The notes: generated by a model not told the origin, from the sequence alone. Shown: positions 43,261-53,861, counted from the stretch's first letter. The stretch is DNA of 64,000 nucleotides from Paraniabella hibiscisoli (GCF_022512515.1 NZ_JAKWBK010000001.1:1798001-1862000); one strand, 5' to 3'. Made by a program: numbers and translations.

Positions 43261-43558
43261 CTACTGGTATTAAATGATCAATTAGTTGGAGTATCCCTGT
43301 TGATATTTTAATAGCCGTTCAACGGGTTAAACGACTTTTGTTTGAAGTACTAAATATTAAATATATTAATAAGTTGAGTAAAAGTATATATATTTTTTGA
43401 ACATAAAAATAAAAGAGAATGAGTAATTAATGCAATTGAGAATCTATTTTTATTTATTATTGTAATCCCTTACTCCTATTAGAATAATTAGCGTTGGATT
43501 TTTCTTTTTGAGTCCGCATGGCGATGTAGCATCACTTTAGGGAGCATTAAGAGTAACT
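43261..43558. other. divergent promoter region of the glycan genes
   Basis: About 300 AT-rich bases between the GT2 gene (minus) and the aminotransferase gene (plus). They should contain both promoters. No clear TAnnTTTG element, terminator or gene was seen. Confidence 0.4.
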
Positions 43559-44652
43559 GTGTACATAATGAGAAAACTATCTTCTATACAGGTCACTAAG
43601 TCCTTTCTTCCTCCAATGGAAGAATATATAAAACTGCTTCATCCGGCCTGGAGCAGCAACCAGTTGACCAACGGAGGTTCATTGTTGTTACAGCTGATGG
43701 ACGCACTAAAGGCCTATTTAAACGTTTCGCAGGTTTTGGTAACAGCAAATGGAACCCTTGCATTACAAATTGCTATAAAAGCTTTAGCGCTAAGGGGAGA
43801 AATCATTACCACGCCGTTTAGCTACATTGCTACAAGTGCCGCAATAGCCTGGCAGGGTTGCGTGCCTGTATTTGTAGATATAGAGGAAGATCATTGGTGC
43901 ATAGATGCTGATAAAATTGAACAAGCTATCACGCCGAATACCAGCGCTATTTTGGCTACACATGTTTTTGGTAATCCCTGCAATGTGGAAGTGATTGAAG
44001 AGATAGCCTTAAGGCATGGTCTTAAAGTGATCTATGACGGAGCCCACTGTTTTGGTGTCAATTACCTCGGCCAGAGCATTTTTAATTATGGAGATATCAG
44101 CGTATGCAGCTTTCATGCAACCAAATTATTTCATACCGCTGAAGGAGGCTGTTTGATCACTCCTGATGAAAAGCTGCTTGAAAAGATAATGTGGCTTCAT
44201 AATCTGGGGCACAATGGTCCGGTAGATTTTCATGGGTTGGGTATAAATGGAAAAGCCAGTGAGCTTCATGCTGCAATGGGACTTGCCGTATTGCCACATG
44301 TCAAACCTCTGGTGGAAAGCAGAAAACAACGGGCGGCAATTTACGATGGGCTTCTTCAACCTGGATTACAAAAAATACAATTGCGAAAGGGAACGGATTG
44401 GAACTATGGATACTATCCTGTTCTGTTCGATACAGCGGCCAAAATGTTCGAAATAAAGGCTGCCCTGAATGAAGAGCAGATTTTCCCCGCCGCTATTTTT
44501 ATCCGGCGCTTAATAAGGTTGAATATCTGCGTGGACTGGAAATGCCCATCGCAGAAGATGTCGCCTCACGGATTTTATGCTTACCGTTGTATCATGATCT
44601 GGAGATAGAAGATATCGAATGCATTACATCAATTATCAATAAGGTTGTATAA
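43559..44652 (+). CDS. DegT/DnrJ/EryC1-type sugar aminotransferase
   Basis: A PLP enzyme that aminates a nucleotide-linked keto-sugar. Hallmarks: VTANGTLALQIAIKALAL, TTPFSYIATSAAIAWQGCVP, ILATHVFGNPCNVEVIEEIA, IYDGAHCFGV (Asp binding the pyridine nitrogen), VCSFHATKLFHTAEGG (the PLP Lys in HATK) and INGKASELHAAMG. A shift near 44497 (C-run) restores FYPALNKVEYLRGLEMPIAE and a C-terminus ending ITSIINKVV, about 364 residues. The start is GTG-ATG region 43559; MRKLSSIQ at 43568 is equally possible. It leads a three-gene operon with a PglD-like acetyltransferase, the usual pair for acetamido-sugar synthesis in surface glycans. Confidence 0.9.
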
Positions 44653-44686
44653 AGAAAGCAGAACCTGGACTTTCAAATGAACTTGA

Positions 44687-45382
44687 ATGAAGACAAAGAA
44701 ATTAATTGTATACGGGATTGGAGCTCAGGCTGAATTGGCTTACGCTTATTTTGAAAAAGATTCTGAATATAAGGTTGTAGCATTTACAGTCGAGCAGTCT
44801 TACTTATATAAAAATGAGATGTTCGGCCTTTCTGTGATCCCTTTTGAAAGTATTGAGCGGCATATAAAATCAAATGAAGCCGATATGTTCGTTGCCATTG
44901 GCCCTATAAAGCTGAGCACTGTTTTAGAAGCCGTATGTGATAAAGCAAGAGAAAAGGGATATGCACTGGCAAGCTTTTGCTCTTCTGTGATAAAGCATAG
45001 CTTCGAGCCATCTTATGGCTATAATTGTTTCTTCGACAACGGATGCCGGCTTCATCCATTTATAAAAATTGGCAACGGCGTTACTTTAGGTGGTACGGGA
45101 ATTGGTCATCATGTTGAAATTGGGGATTTTAGCTTTTTATCCGCTGCTACACTTGGCGGAAATATTATCATAGAGGATCATGTTTTTATAGGTATGGGTG
45201 CTGTAATAAAAGAAGGCGTTCGTATCGGTAGGGGAAGTTTGATTGGAATGGGCTGCCTTATTACGAAAGACGTAGCACCCTATTCTGTTTACGGTGTTTC
45301 GGGCACCAAAGTCAGGAGAGGAGTGGATTCCAGAACAATACAACTGTTTAAAGAGAATAAATCATCGTTTAAAGCACTGTGA
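44687..45382 (+). CDS. PglD-like sugar O/N-acetyltransferase
   Basis: An intact 231-residue protein. The N-terminal Rossmann-like PglD domain reads KKLIVYGIGAQAELAYAYFE with VAIGPIKLSTVLEAVCDK. The C-terminal left-handed beta helix has hexapeptide repeats (NGVTLGGTGIGHHVEIGDFS, IIEDHVFIGMGAVIKEGVRI then GRGSLIGMGCLI). It probably acetylates the amino-sugar made by the aminotransferase encoded upstream; the His in GHHVEIG is a candidate base. The next gene starts with GTG inside its stop region (45379-45382 overlap), so translation is coupled. Confidence 0.88.
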   Translation: MKTKKLIVYGIGAQAELAYAYFEKDSEYKVVAFTVEQSYLYKNEMFGLSVIPFESIERHIKSNEADMFVAIGPIKLSTVLEAVCDKAREKGYALASFCSSVIKHSFEPSYGYNCFFDNGCRLHPFIKIGNGVTLGGTGIGHHVEIGDFSFLSAATLGGNIIIEDHVFIGMGAVIKEGVRIGRGSLIGMGCLITKDVAPYSVYGVSGTKVRRGVDSRTIQLFKENKSSFKAL

Positions 45383-47640
45383 GATCAGGGAAAAGGAATA
45401 TCTTATTTATTACATTAGGCGATCACACAGGAGCTGATCTCGCTGTATTAAAGTTAGCCGATGCTTTGCGTTTGCAAGGGCATAATATCCAGGTTTTAGT
45501 AAAGAATAAAAAAGCATTTAATCCTGCAGTAACTGAACTTCCCGCAAAAATAATCATAATCCGGATACTAGCATAATCTCGGATAAAAATGGTAATAGCA
45601 GGGTATTGATACGTGATCCCAAGTATCTTTTTAATTCTATAAGTGAAGCGCATTCGTACCAGGATGCAGAAACTATTATCAAGCACCTGAGATTCAATCC
45701 CCATATTGTTTTTGTGGGTCTTAGCTTTAATTTCCTGACTTCCTCCGATATTTTGAAACTTTCGGAGGCTACTAAAGCCATAGTGTATAATCTGGCGGTA
45801 GATATGAACCACTTTACCGGTGGTTGTCATTTTGCCTGGGATTGTGAAGGGTACAAAGTCGGGTGCCATAACATTAACTGTCCTGCCATCCTGGATCAGA
45901 AATATAAATACGTTGCTGGCAGCAATTTCTTGACAAAGCAGGAAAATGCAAAAAGAGGGAATTTCAGAATGCTGGCGGGCACGTTGTGGACGAAAAGGCA
46001 GGCCAAGGAATCGCTTATATATCAAAACCAGGATCCGGTTTTTAATATTTCAAGTGTGGTAGATACCGGCATTTATAATACACGGCAGCGGCCTGTTGCT
46101 AAACAAATTTTTGATCTCGATCCCGATAAATTCTACATACTTGCAGGCTCAGAAAATACAAAGGACGAGCGTAAGGGATATGCTTATTTTGTTGAAGCCA
46201 TCAACCTTTTCTGGCAACAGCTCTCACCCGATCAAAGGCAGAAAGTAGCCATACTTTCTGTAACAAGAATGCTGGATGAAGAAGCGCACCGTTCTATTAA
46301 ATTCAGCAAAAAAAGCATACCCTATATAAAAGATGAAAGATTGTTGGCATTGTTGTACCAGGCCGCCGATGTGTATGTGAACTGTTCTGTTGAAGATTCG
46401 GGGCCGTCTATGCTAATTGAAGCTGCCGCTTGTGGCACCCCCATTGTTTCTTTTGATATGGGGGCTGCAAGGGAGTTTGTACTGCCGGGAAAAACCGGTT
46501 GGATGGTAAAGAACAAAGATGTGCAGTCTCTGGCAGAAGCACTGGCTAATGCCTACCTGATGTCGCCTGATTCGCGTTTAAAAATGGGAACCGCCGGGCA
46601 TCATTTGGTTTTGGAGACGGGGTCTTTACAGCAAGCCGTTAGTACAATAGAAGATATTCTCACCTATCATCAGAACGATTTTCAAAACTTCGAAAAATCG
46701 ATTTCAGTCGCACTATGTACTTACAACGGAGCCGCGTTCCTGCAGGAACAATTAGATAGTATTTTAGGTCAGGACCTCCCACCCAACGAAATTATTATTT
46801 GCGATGACGGCTCTACCGATGATACATTAAGCATCCTGGAGCGATATCGGCAAAAGTATCCTGCTATAATCAAAGTCATCTATAATAAGCAACAACTGGG
46901 ATCTGTAAAGAATTTTGAAAAGGCCATTAATCTTTGTTCCGGCGACATTATTTTTTTATGTGATCAGGATGATATTTGGTTTCCTCATAAAACAATATCA
47001 GTGGTCAATATCTTCAATCGTCGTCCCGATATTAAGGCGGTTAGCCACAATCTTCAAATTTGCCTGGCTGATAAAGAACTTACCAATCTCACTATTTGGG
47101 ACACTACAGGTTTTCTGCATTACTTAAGGAGTGATTATCAGGATAAGAATTACTTGTCACACACTGTTTTTTTGGCAATATAGTAACCGGTTGTGCCTTG
47201 TGCATCAGGAAGCCGGCAACACCCGTATCATTCAAGCAGGATGTTGAACATGTAATTCATGATTATCAGCTGGGCATCCAGTATTTAATACAGGATGATA
47301 TTCACTTTCAGGATGAATGCCTGGGTTTGTACCGGCAACACGCTGGTCAGCAAATAGGAGCGGTAATGGATAAAGTTGTTTTGCATACAAGAGCGGTTAA
47401 AATGTATTACGAGCTAGGCAACCCGCTTTGGAATTTACTTTACCTTAAAAAAGAATGAAGCGTGAAGGGATTTTTAAATATTTAGAGAAATATCACCAGC
47501 CTTTATTGAAGCCACTGTATCAGAAAGCTTGGAATAACAATATCAATAATTCTATGCGTCCGCAAAACTGGGCCAGGCAATCTGCTTTCCTGCTTAATAT
47601 GGTATTAGGAAGGGTGATGCGCTTTTTAAAACATCGTTAA
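45379..47640 (+). CDS. bifunctional GT4-GT2 glycosyltransferase fusion
   Basis: About 754 residues with two enzymes in one chain. The first half is a GT4 (RNILFITLGDHTGADLAVLK, EERLLALL-type acceptor region seen as DERLLALLYQAADVYVNCS, then VEDSGPSMLIEAAACGTP with the donor-site Glu, and GAAREFVLPGKTGW). The second half is a GT2 (SISVALCTYNGAAFLQEQLD, IIICDDGSTDDTLSILERY, FLCDQDDIWFPHKTISVV, then CIRKPATPVSFKQDVEHVIH). A first shift near 45565 joins the start to the GT4 body; others near 47175 and 47455 (A-run) extend it to LNMVLGRVMRFLKHR. Start is GTG at 45379. It likely adds two consecutive sugars to a surface glycan. Confidence 0.85.
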
Positions 47641-47648
47641 TCTATGGG

Positions 47649-47668
47649 CTGCAATAAATCTATTGCAG
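47649..47668. terminator. short hairpin between convergent genes
   Basis: CTGCAATA (47649-47656) pairs exactly with TATTGCAG (47661-47668) around a four-base loop. It sits in the 61 bases between the GT fusion stop and the VOC stop. There is no T-run, so termination is uncertain. Confidence 0.4.
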
Positions 47669-47701
47669 TAACTTGCTCTGCTCTTCTGCTGGCCTAAATG
47701 A

Positions 47702-48165
47702 TTATTGTATCCTGCTCTGGTTACGGTAGATCCACTCTTCATGCGAGATAATACCCCATTCAGGGTGAGCATCACCTTCCAACACAGATATGAACTCCAG
47801 CTGGTGCCCGTCCGGATCATTAAAATAAATCGCAATGGCGGCATCCAGGCAAATACCATGGGTTGTTGGGTGCCGTTCTTTAAAAAATTGTACGGAAGTA
47901 AGTCCCGTTCAAGTAGAAAATCAGTAGCATTATTTACAATAAAGTGTTCGTCGCATCTAAAAGCAAAATGCTGCGGATAGATCTGTGATTGGGGTTTTTC
48001 CCAAAGCCCCAGCATAGCTTCACGTGGCTTTCCCACCCAAAAGAACGCAGTGCGCCTTTCTTCCTCATAATAACAGGGAGTAAGGCCTAAAATGTTTTTA
48101 TAAAAATTGACGGAATTTTCCAGGTTTTCAACGAATAAATGTGTTTCGTACAGTCCTTGTATCAT
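47702..48165 (-). CDS. VOC-family (glyoxalase/dioxygenase-like) protein
   Basis: The start MIQGLYETHLFVENLENSVN (48165) opens a beta-alpha-beta-beta-beta module; FYKNILGLTPCYYEEERR, AFFWVGKPREAMLGLWEK and YPQHFAFRCDEHFIVNNATD follow, and after a shift near 47842 the end is IYFNDPDGHQLEFISVLEGD with metal-binding Glu typical of the family. About 155 residues. Substrate is unknown; relatives include bleomycin-binding and glyoxalase-type proteins. It faces the GT operon convergently and is not part of it. Confidence 0.82.
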
Positions 48166-48300
48166 GGCTGAATGTTTAGTATGATGCACTTCTGTTTGCA
48201 AAGTAGCTTTTGATAGTTAATCATCAATAACACAACAACCCTGGATGCAATTGGTTGAGCAAAGGCACCAATGTATATACAATAAGACAGCTAACAATAC

Positions 48301-49723
48301 CTACCTCACGCTTACCAGCGGGCTGTTGAAATTTTCATTCAACCATTTCAACTGGTTGTAGCTATTAACAAACTTTAGCCTCAATTCAATAAGCTTTTGT
48401 TCTGCTTCCAATAATTTATTTTCCTGGAGTTAATTAAAAAAAGTGAGCTTTCACCATTGCCGAAACGGCTTTCTTCTGCACTAAGCAAACGCCGGTAATT
48501 ACTGATATTTTGCTCCGCAATAGTGATCTGGTTACGATAATTAATCACTTCATTTCGATAGGCAATAACTTTAGTATTAAGTTCCTGCTGTTTATAATCA
48601 GTATCCAGCTGGTTCTGCTCAATTTTCGATTTAGCGATCCTGTAGTCGGCTCTTGCTTCTCTTAATAAAAGAGGGATCTCCAGCTTTAAACCGTATTGAT
48701 AGTTGTTTTGAAATAACGGAAAATAGTCTGCTTTATATTGTTCCTTATTAAAAAAGTTGTAGGTGAAGTCAAGCTTGGGAAGCAAGCTTTGTTGTTTTAA
48801 CCGGCGCTCACTTTCCAGTACCCGTTGCTTCCGGGTATAATATTGAACGGCAGCGTGCTGGTTCAGCGGCTGAGTTTCCAAAGCAGCCAATAAAGTGCTG
48901 TAATTTTGGTAAGCGTTGTTTTCAATGAGATTTTCAGCCGGCGCTACTGCTGCATTCAACTCATAAGGCTCTCTGTCTTTGGTCCACATAAAAAGCGAAA
49001 GTTGCTGGGTAGCTTTTACAAATTTCAGGTAGGCATCCTGTAGCTGCAACTCAAAACTTTGAAGCTGAGATAAGGCTTCAGTTGTATCAATAGCCGCACG
49101 TTCGCCATATTCAAGTGTTTTTGGGTGAGCCTCAACCGGTCGCGGTTCACTATTACTGTTTGAATCTGTAGTTGATATATTTCATAGTGCTTTACCCAAT
49201 CCCAGTAAATATTTTCTGCATCGAGCATTAGCTGGTTGGTCAATATCTGCTGCTCTGCCTGTGTCATCTGCAGCCCGATACGGGCCTGATCTAATAAAGC
49301 CCTTCGCTTGTCGTATAGCAGGTTTTTAGCGAGTGGTACAGTAATGCCAAATTGAAACAACCCTCCTTTGGTTACACTATTGTTGAGTTTCTGCCCGTCA
49401 ATATAATTATAATTCCCATTCAGCTCTATGCCATACCAGGTGGGAATGCCCAGCTCTACATTTGTTTCTTTATAGTAGTTCAATCCATCAATGGTTTTAG
49501 CACCGTTTTTGCCATTCACCAGCGGATCAAAGTTGCTACGGGCTTTTTGTATTTCGTCGCCGGCAATCCGGTTTTGCAATTGATAACGAAATGCCAACGG
49601 GTGATAGTTTCTTACTATAGCCAGAAACTCATTGTGGGCCAGGCGTAATGTGTCCTGCCCAAAACAGTAGCCGGACAAGCACATTGAGACGATCAGTAAA
49701 AATATTCTATTTAGATTTGTCAT
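48301..49723 (-). CDS. TolC-family outer-membrane efflux protein
   Basis: The signal peptide is MTNLNRIFLLIVSMCLSGYC; an alternative start MKKLRAVM lies upstream at 49744, inside the HlyD gene. Two coiled-coil repeats follow (LMLDAENIYWDWVKHYEIYQ and LDTDYKQQELNTKVIAYRNE) with DPLVNGKNGAKTIDGLNYY between barrel strands. Shifts near 49110 and 48430; about 473 residues, the normal TolC size. It provides the outer-membrane channel of the HlyD/ABC exporter encoded upstream and overlaps the HlyD gene by 17 bases (38 if the 49744 start is used). Confidence 0.85.
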
Positions 49724-51023
49724 TACTGCTCGAAGTTTTTTCATTTTTCACCGTGTAGTAGTCTGGCGGGAACCCGTTAATATTTCGCCACAGTTCATAC
49801 CAAACCGGTACATCATTTAATATAGCTATACCTTGCACACCAGCGCCCATTTTTAACTGAGGTGGCCAGGGCTTCCTCCCTTTATCTTCAACCGCTAGTG
49901 CTCTAAAAAGCCCGTTAGTGCTAATATTGCTTTCTACCGCTATCACTTTTCCCCTGAATATTCCATAGCTGGTATTAGGCCAGCCTGAGAAGACAATGGC
50001 GGGAAATCCATCGAAAACAAACATCACCGATTGTCCTGCTTTAACCAGTGGCAGGTCTACTGGTTTGATGTAAATCTCAACTGCGTAATCTACATTGCCA
50101 GGCACAATCGAGCCAATGCTTTCACCATCTTTTAATATCTCACCTATACCGGATTTGTTAAGTTGTACTATCTGCCCGTCCTGAGTCGCAATAACGGCAT
50201 AAAGACCGCGGCGTATTTTATAATTAGATACCTGGTTTTGAAGCTTGGCTATATCTCCTTCGCTACTTTCAATCAGGCCCTTGCTTTGAAATAGTTCTCC
50301 CTGCGTTTTGTTTAGCTTTTCCGAGTAATCCTGCACAGTAGCACTTTGCTCCAGGTTTACCGTAATAATTTCCTGCCGGGTTTGTGCCAGTTTATTTTGA
50401 GCAGCCGTTTTTTTGGCAGTGGCATTCTGGTAGGCAATGCTTCTTTGCTGTAGCTGCGTTAAAGAAACCAGGCCATCATCATACATTTTTTTCTGCCGTT
50501 GAAATTGGTCTGTAGTTAACTCAAACTCATTGTTGGCGGCTTCCAACTCTGCTTCCTCTGCCGCCAGCTTGTTGTTGAGCTGACCCAGCTTTACTTTCAG
50601 TTGTTCAAGTTTCAGGTCTCGTCCGCTTGCCAGGGCATTTAATTGCGCGTCAGTGGTGTTTACCTTGGCTTCGTAGTAGTCTCTTACGCCCTGCTTTGCT
50701 TTCACCTGCTCCTCTGTACGGTCTATCAGCAGCGGGTCCATGTAATCTTCTTTAATCTCTGTGAGTTGCAGTATTGTATCTCCCTTCTTCACAAAATCGC
50801 CATTTTTTACATGCCATTTGGCAATACGCCCGGGTATGGGCGAGTTCAATTGCTGAGGTCGCTGCTCCTGTAGTAAAGAAGTTACATTGCCTTTCACTTT
50901 GATATTTTGTGTCCAGGGAAGAAATAAAATAATCACACATAAAACCAGGAAAATGTAAAACCAGCGCTTTACCCTCGACTTGCGGTTGTAATGATAGATC
51001 TTATTAAATGATGCTAACTTCAT
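49707..51023 (-). CDS. HlyD-family periplasmic adaptor
   Basis: An intact gene of about 438 residues. MKLASFNKIYHYNRKSRVKR is the cytosolic start, then one membrane span (FYIFLVLCVIILFLPW), a lipoyl-like half (PIPGRIAKWHVKNGDFVKKG), a long alpha-helical hairpin (KLGQLNNKLAAEEAELEAAN, TQLQQRSIAYQNATAKKTAA, QSATVQDYSEKLNKTQGEL) and the second lipoyl half (YAVIATQDGQIVQLNKSGIG). It joins the ABC transporter to TolC. Start at 51023 is chosen because it gives the shorter, basic cytosolic tail; codons upstream to 51053 encode PGGYLKLY. Confidence 0.9.
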   Translation of the reverse strand: MKLASFNKIYHYNRKSRVKRWFYIFLVLCVIILFLPWTQNIKVKGNVTSLLQEQRPQQLNSPIPGRIAKWHVKNGDFVKKGDTILQLTEIKEDYMDPLLIDRTEEQVKAKQGVRDYYEAKVNTTDAQLNALASGRDLKLEQLKVKLGQLNNKLAAEEAELEAANNEFELTTDQFQRQKKMYDDGLVSLTQLQQRSIAYQNATAKKTAAQNKLAQTRQEIITVNLEQSATVQDYSEKLNKTQGELFQSKGLIESSEGDIAKLQNQVSNYKIRRGLYAVIATQDGQIVQLNKSGIGEILKDGESIGSIVPGNVDYAVEIYIKPVDLPLVKAGQSVMFVFDGFPAIVFSGWPNTSYGIFRGKVIAVESNISTNGLFRALAVEDKGRKPWPPQLKMGAGVQGIAILNDVPVWYELWRNINGFPPDYYTVKNEKTSSSNDKSK

Positions 51024-51065
51024 GTTGTACAATTTTAGGTATCCACCGGGCATCCGTTGCTCAGA

Positions 51066-52736
51066 TTAATTTACAGTACTTATTCTACCTTTATTAAGAA
51101 ACAGGGTCTGGTCTGCAATCCCAATCAGCTCTTTGTTTTGCGAAACAATAACGATAGTTGTATGCTTTTTAATCTCCTGCAGATAGACGATCATTTTTGC
51201 TGAAAAATGCTGGTCCATGCCGGCCACCGGGTCTTCCAGCAATAACAGTCTTTTCCTGCCTATTGAAGCCCTCAGCAATAAAATCTTTTTCCTCGCGCTG
51301 AAGGATAGCTCGGTATCGGTTTCACTGAGCCTGGTGAGCAAACCTTCGGTGAACTGGCTCGACAGGTTTTCTATGCCCCATTCCCTTGTGAGAGCTACAA
51401 TGTCATCAGTGCCTACATCTTCACGTCCCAGCAGTATATTGTCGAGCAGCGAACCCTTGATGATCGCCATATCTTCGAGGTAGATGCCCGATGCGTCCCT
51501 GAAAGAATCCTTTTTAAGGTTCTTGAGCGGGATCTTGTCAAATAAGATGGTGCCGGCGGTAGGTTCGTAAAAACCAATGATGATGTTGAGTAGTAAAGAC
51601 TTCCCGGCTCCCAATACACCATTGATCACAGTAATACTATTGGCCGGTATACTGAAATTGAGATTTTGAAAAATGGGTTTCTGGTCGCTGAAATGAAATG
51701 AAACATCGTTAAAGCTTATTTCCATGCCGCTGCCGGTTTTCTCCACCTCAATGTCAGATGATGGTTCTTCCTCCAGGTCTGTTACCTTGCTTAGCTTGGT
51801 AAGTGAGGTGATTACATCATAATAGCTTTCCAGGCTTTTTATCAGTTTCTCTACTGCTGTTAAGATCATGAGCACCACAATTTCCGTAGCTACAAAGGCG
51901 CCGATATTCAACTCCTGGTTTACCAGCAGGTAAGTGCCTATGGCGAGCATCAGCAGCGTGATCAGTACTTTGAAACCTATGATGGTCCAGTATTGAAATA
52001 GCAGCACTTTGAAGTGAGCCGTCCGGTGTTCAAGGTAATGCGTTACCCTTTCGTCGGTGCCCTTTAGATGGGTATGTGCTTTTGAATTTACTTTAAACGT
52101 TTTTACGGAGTTGGCAATATCTTCCAGCCATGAAGCCACTTCGTATTTTTTGTCGCTCTCCTGCAGGCTCGATTGAATACCCGAGCTCATGGTTAACCTG
52201 AAAATGACGATAACGATGATTATTACCAGGGCTCCGAATACCAAAAACCACGGATGGTAAAACGAAAGCAGTACGATGCCAAACAATATTTGTATCAGGG
52301 CAGTGGGTATTTCGAGCAGCAGTTTGGATATACCTTTCTGCAAATTGGGGGCATCGAAAAAGCGGTTGAGCAGCTCTGGGAGATAGTATTTTCTGGAAGC
52401 TTTTAAATTGATCTTCGGGAGCTTTTCAGCAAATGCCAGTGAGTATTCAACAAATATTTTCTGCTGAATTTTTTCGATGATCTGCATAACTCTTATCCTG
52501 AAGAAGCCGGCCATAAAAGTGCCAGCCACCACAAAGCCTATAAGCAGGTATAGGGAGGTCACCATCGTGGCTCCCATTACAAAGCTTACAATGGCCTGTA
52601 CGCCCAGCGGAATGCTGAGCTGTACCAGGCCGCTAAGGACTGCATAAAAATAAATGCTGGCTACATCCGCCTTTTCCTTGGTGATGTATTGAAAAAGTTT
52701 TCGGGTCGTAAAATTAGTGTTTATTGGCTCTGCCAT
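51066..52736 (-). CDS. ABC transporter (exporter type) with degenerate ATPase motifs
   Basis: An intact 556-residue half-transporter: six membrane spans (ADVASIYFYAVLSGLVQLSI, MVTSLYLLIGFVVAGTFMAG, ALIQILFGIVLLSFYHPWFL, LVFGALVIIIVIVIFRL, FQYWTIIGFKVLITLLMLAI, FVATEIVVLMILTAVEK) then a nucleotide-binding domain. Walker A is GVLGAGKSLLLNI. The signature LSFSARKKILLLRA differs from LSGGQ, the Walker B end is LLLLEDPVAGMD (Glu-Asp instead of Asp-Glu), and the switch position reads IVIVSQNKEL with Gln for His. ATP hydrolysis may be reduced or atypical. It works with the HlyD and TolC proteins encoded next, and is followed at 51023 by the HlyD gene after 42 bases. Confidence 0.9.
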   Translation of the reverse strand: MAEPINTNFTTRKLFQYITKEKADVASIYFYAVLSGLVQLSIPLGVQAIVSFVMGATMVTSLYLLIGFVVAGTFMAGFFRIRVMQIIEKIQQKIFVEYSLAFAEKLPKINLKASRKYYLPELLNRFFDAPNLQKGISKLLLEIPTALIQILFGIVLLSFYHPWFLVFGALVIIIVIVIFRLTMSSGIQSSLQESDKKYEVASWLEDIANSVKTFKVNSKAHTHLKGTDERVTHYLEHRTAHFKVLLFQYWTIIGFKVLITLLMLAIGTYLLVNQELNIGAFVATEIVVLMILTAVEKLIKSLESYYDVITSLTKLSKVTDLEEEPSSDIEVEKTGSGMEISFNDVSFHFSDQKPIFQNLNFSIPANSITVINGVLGAGKSLLLNIIIGFYEPTAGTILFDKIPLKNLKKDSFRDASGIYLEDMAIIKGSLLDNILLGREDVGTDDIVALTREWGIENLSSQFTEGLLTRLSETDTELSFSARKKILLLRASIGRKRLLLLEDPVAGMDQHFSAKMIVYLQEIKKHTTIVIVSQNKELIGIADQTLFLNKGRISTVN

Positions 52737-52744
52737 TGGCTGAT

Positions 52745-53419
52745 TTATTTTAGGGCGGAAAACGCCAGTTGATTCAAATAATGGAGCACATATTCTTTGT
52801 GCTGCTGCCCTGAAAGATTATCAGTAAGGGAAGGGAGGTGCTCACTGAAAAACTGCTGATCGTGTGCGGTCTCAAGCAAAGTGCTGGCCAGCGACCTGGC
52901 ATAGGGGTAGCCTGGCCGGATCTCGAGGATAATGAGGCTGATTCGTTTGCAAAGACTTTTAAGTGGGTTGAACGCCATTTCTTTATTGATGGTATCCACC
53001 TCTTTAACCAGGTATGATTTGCTGCTCTCCGATATTACGATACTATGTAGATGCCCGAGGTTATAGTCCATCAGCTGGCGTTGCTCTTTCTGACAATGCG
53101 TTATGATGTTAAGGATCAGTTTTAATTTATCATAAGGCGCCGTTTCTGCCGGAATCAACATCTCGCTCAGGAATTCGAGATAACACCAATACCAGTTTAA
53201 AATATAGATCAGCAGGCGGTGCTTCGAGGTAAAATAACGATAAATAGTGGCCTCGGTGGTGTGAATTTTCGCGCTGAGCTTTTTAAAAGTGAATTGCTCA
53301 AACCCCAATTCGTAAATAAGGTCTATTGAGTGCTCAACAATGGTTTTCCCCAGATCACTGCTTTCCGGATCCTTCACATACAGGTGTTGATTCAGCTTGA
53401 ACTTTAATAAAAACTCCAT
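52745..53419 (-). CDS. TetR-family transcriptional regulator
   Basis: An intact protein of about 224 residues started at MEFLLKFKLNQHLYV (53419). The helix-turn-helix is QFTFKKLSAKIHTTEATIYR then YFTSKHRLLIYIL, typical TetR spacing; the C-terminal ligand-binding part is helical (KLKLILNIITHCQKEQRQLM, GQQHKEYVLHYLNQLAF). It lies eight bases before the ABC gene and presumably controls the TetR-ABC-HlyD-TolC operon and its own expression. The inducer is unknown. Confidence 0.9.
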   Translation of the reverse strand: MEFLLKFKLNQHLYVKDPESSDLGKTIVEHSIDLIYELGFEQFTFKKLSAKIHTTEATIYRYFTSKHRLLIYILNWYWCYLEFLSEMLIPAETAPYDKLKLILNIITHCQKEQRQLMDYNLGHLHSIVISESSKSYLVKEVDTINKEMAFNPLKSLCKRISLIILEIRPGYPYARSLASTLLETAHDQQFFSEHLPSLTDNLSGQQHKEYVLHYLNQLAFSALK

Positions 53420-53733
53420 ATAAATACCCCGGATTAGCGTAAAAATGAATAACAAGAATACAGTACGGGTACAATATTAAATAATAGTAATACTATTTTT
53501 AGTGGATAAGAAATATTCTAATTTGATAGTAAGGTTTCTAATATTTTTTGCCATCGGCGGCGAGGTCATTTGTGAGATTTCCGAAGCTTGAAATGACTTT
53601 CGGAAGCGCGTTTCAGCGTATTGCGGCAAACAGGAGCTATCCGGAAAAGCAGCTTTTACGGCTTTATATTCTAATGGTATTCTAATCTTTATTAGCTTTT
53701 TTTAATCTGTAGATAGAGATCAGCGGTACTAAA

Positions 53734-53761
53734 AAAACCCCTCGTGGAAACGTGGGGTTTT
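53734..53761. terminator. hairpin terminator, GH32 side
   Basis: AAAACCCC (53734-53741) pairs with GGGGTTTT (53754-53761) around a loop with an inner CG/CG pair. Read on the minus strand, seven T follow, so it can end GH32 transcripts about 210 bases after that stop. On the plus strand it is followed directly by a leader-like string and a short frame. Confidence 0.6.
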
Positions 53762-53780
53762 AAACCAAAACTAACTGCTT

Positions 53781-53861
53781 ATGAGAAAAAGTTTATTTGT
53801 GTATTTATATATAGTAAGACGCTCCTCTTCTTGTATTCCTTCGCTCTTAAATTTCGTTTAA
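53781..53861 (+). CDS. 26-codon leader-like frame, possible remnant
   Basis: ATG 53781 reads MRKSLFVYLYIVRRSSSC then IPSLLNFV and stops. The beginning resembles the first residues of SusC-type proteins, and the sequence before it looks like a TonB-receptor leader, so it may be a leftover of a deleted gene. It may equally be noise. Confidence 0.2.
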   Translation: MRKSLFVYLYIVRRSSSCIPSLLNFV

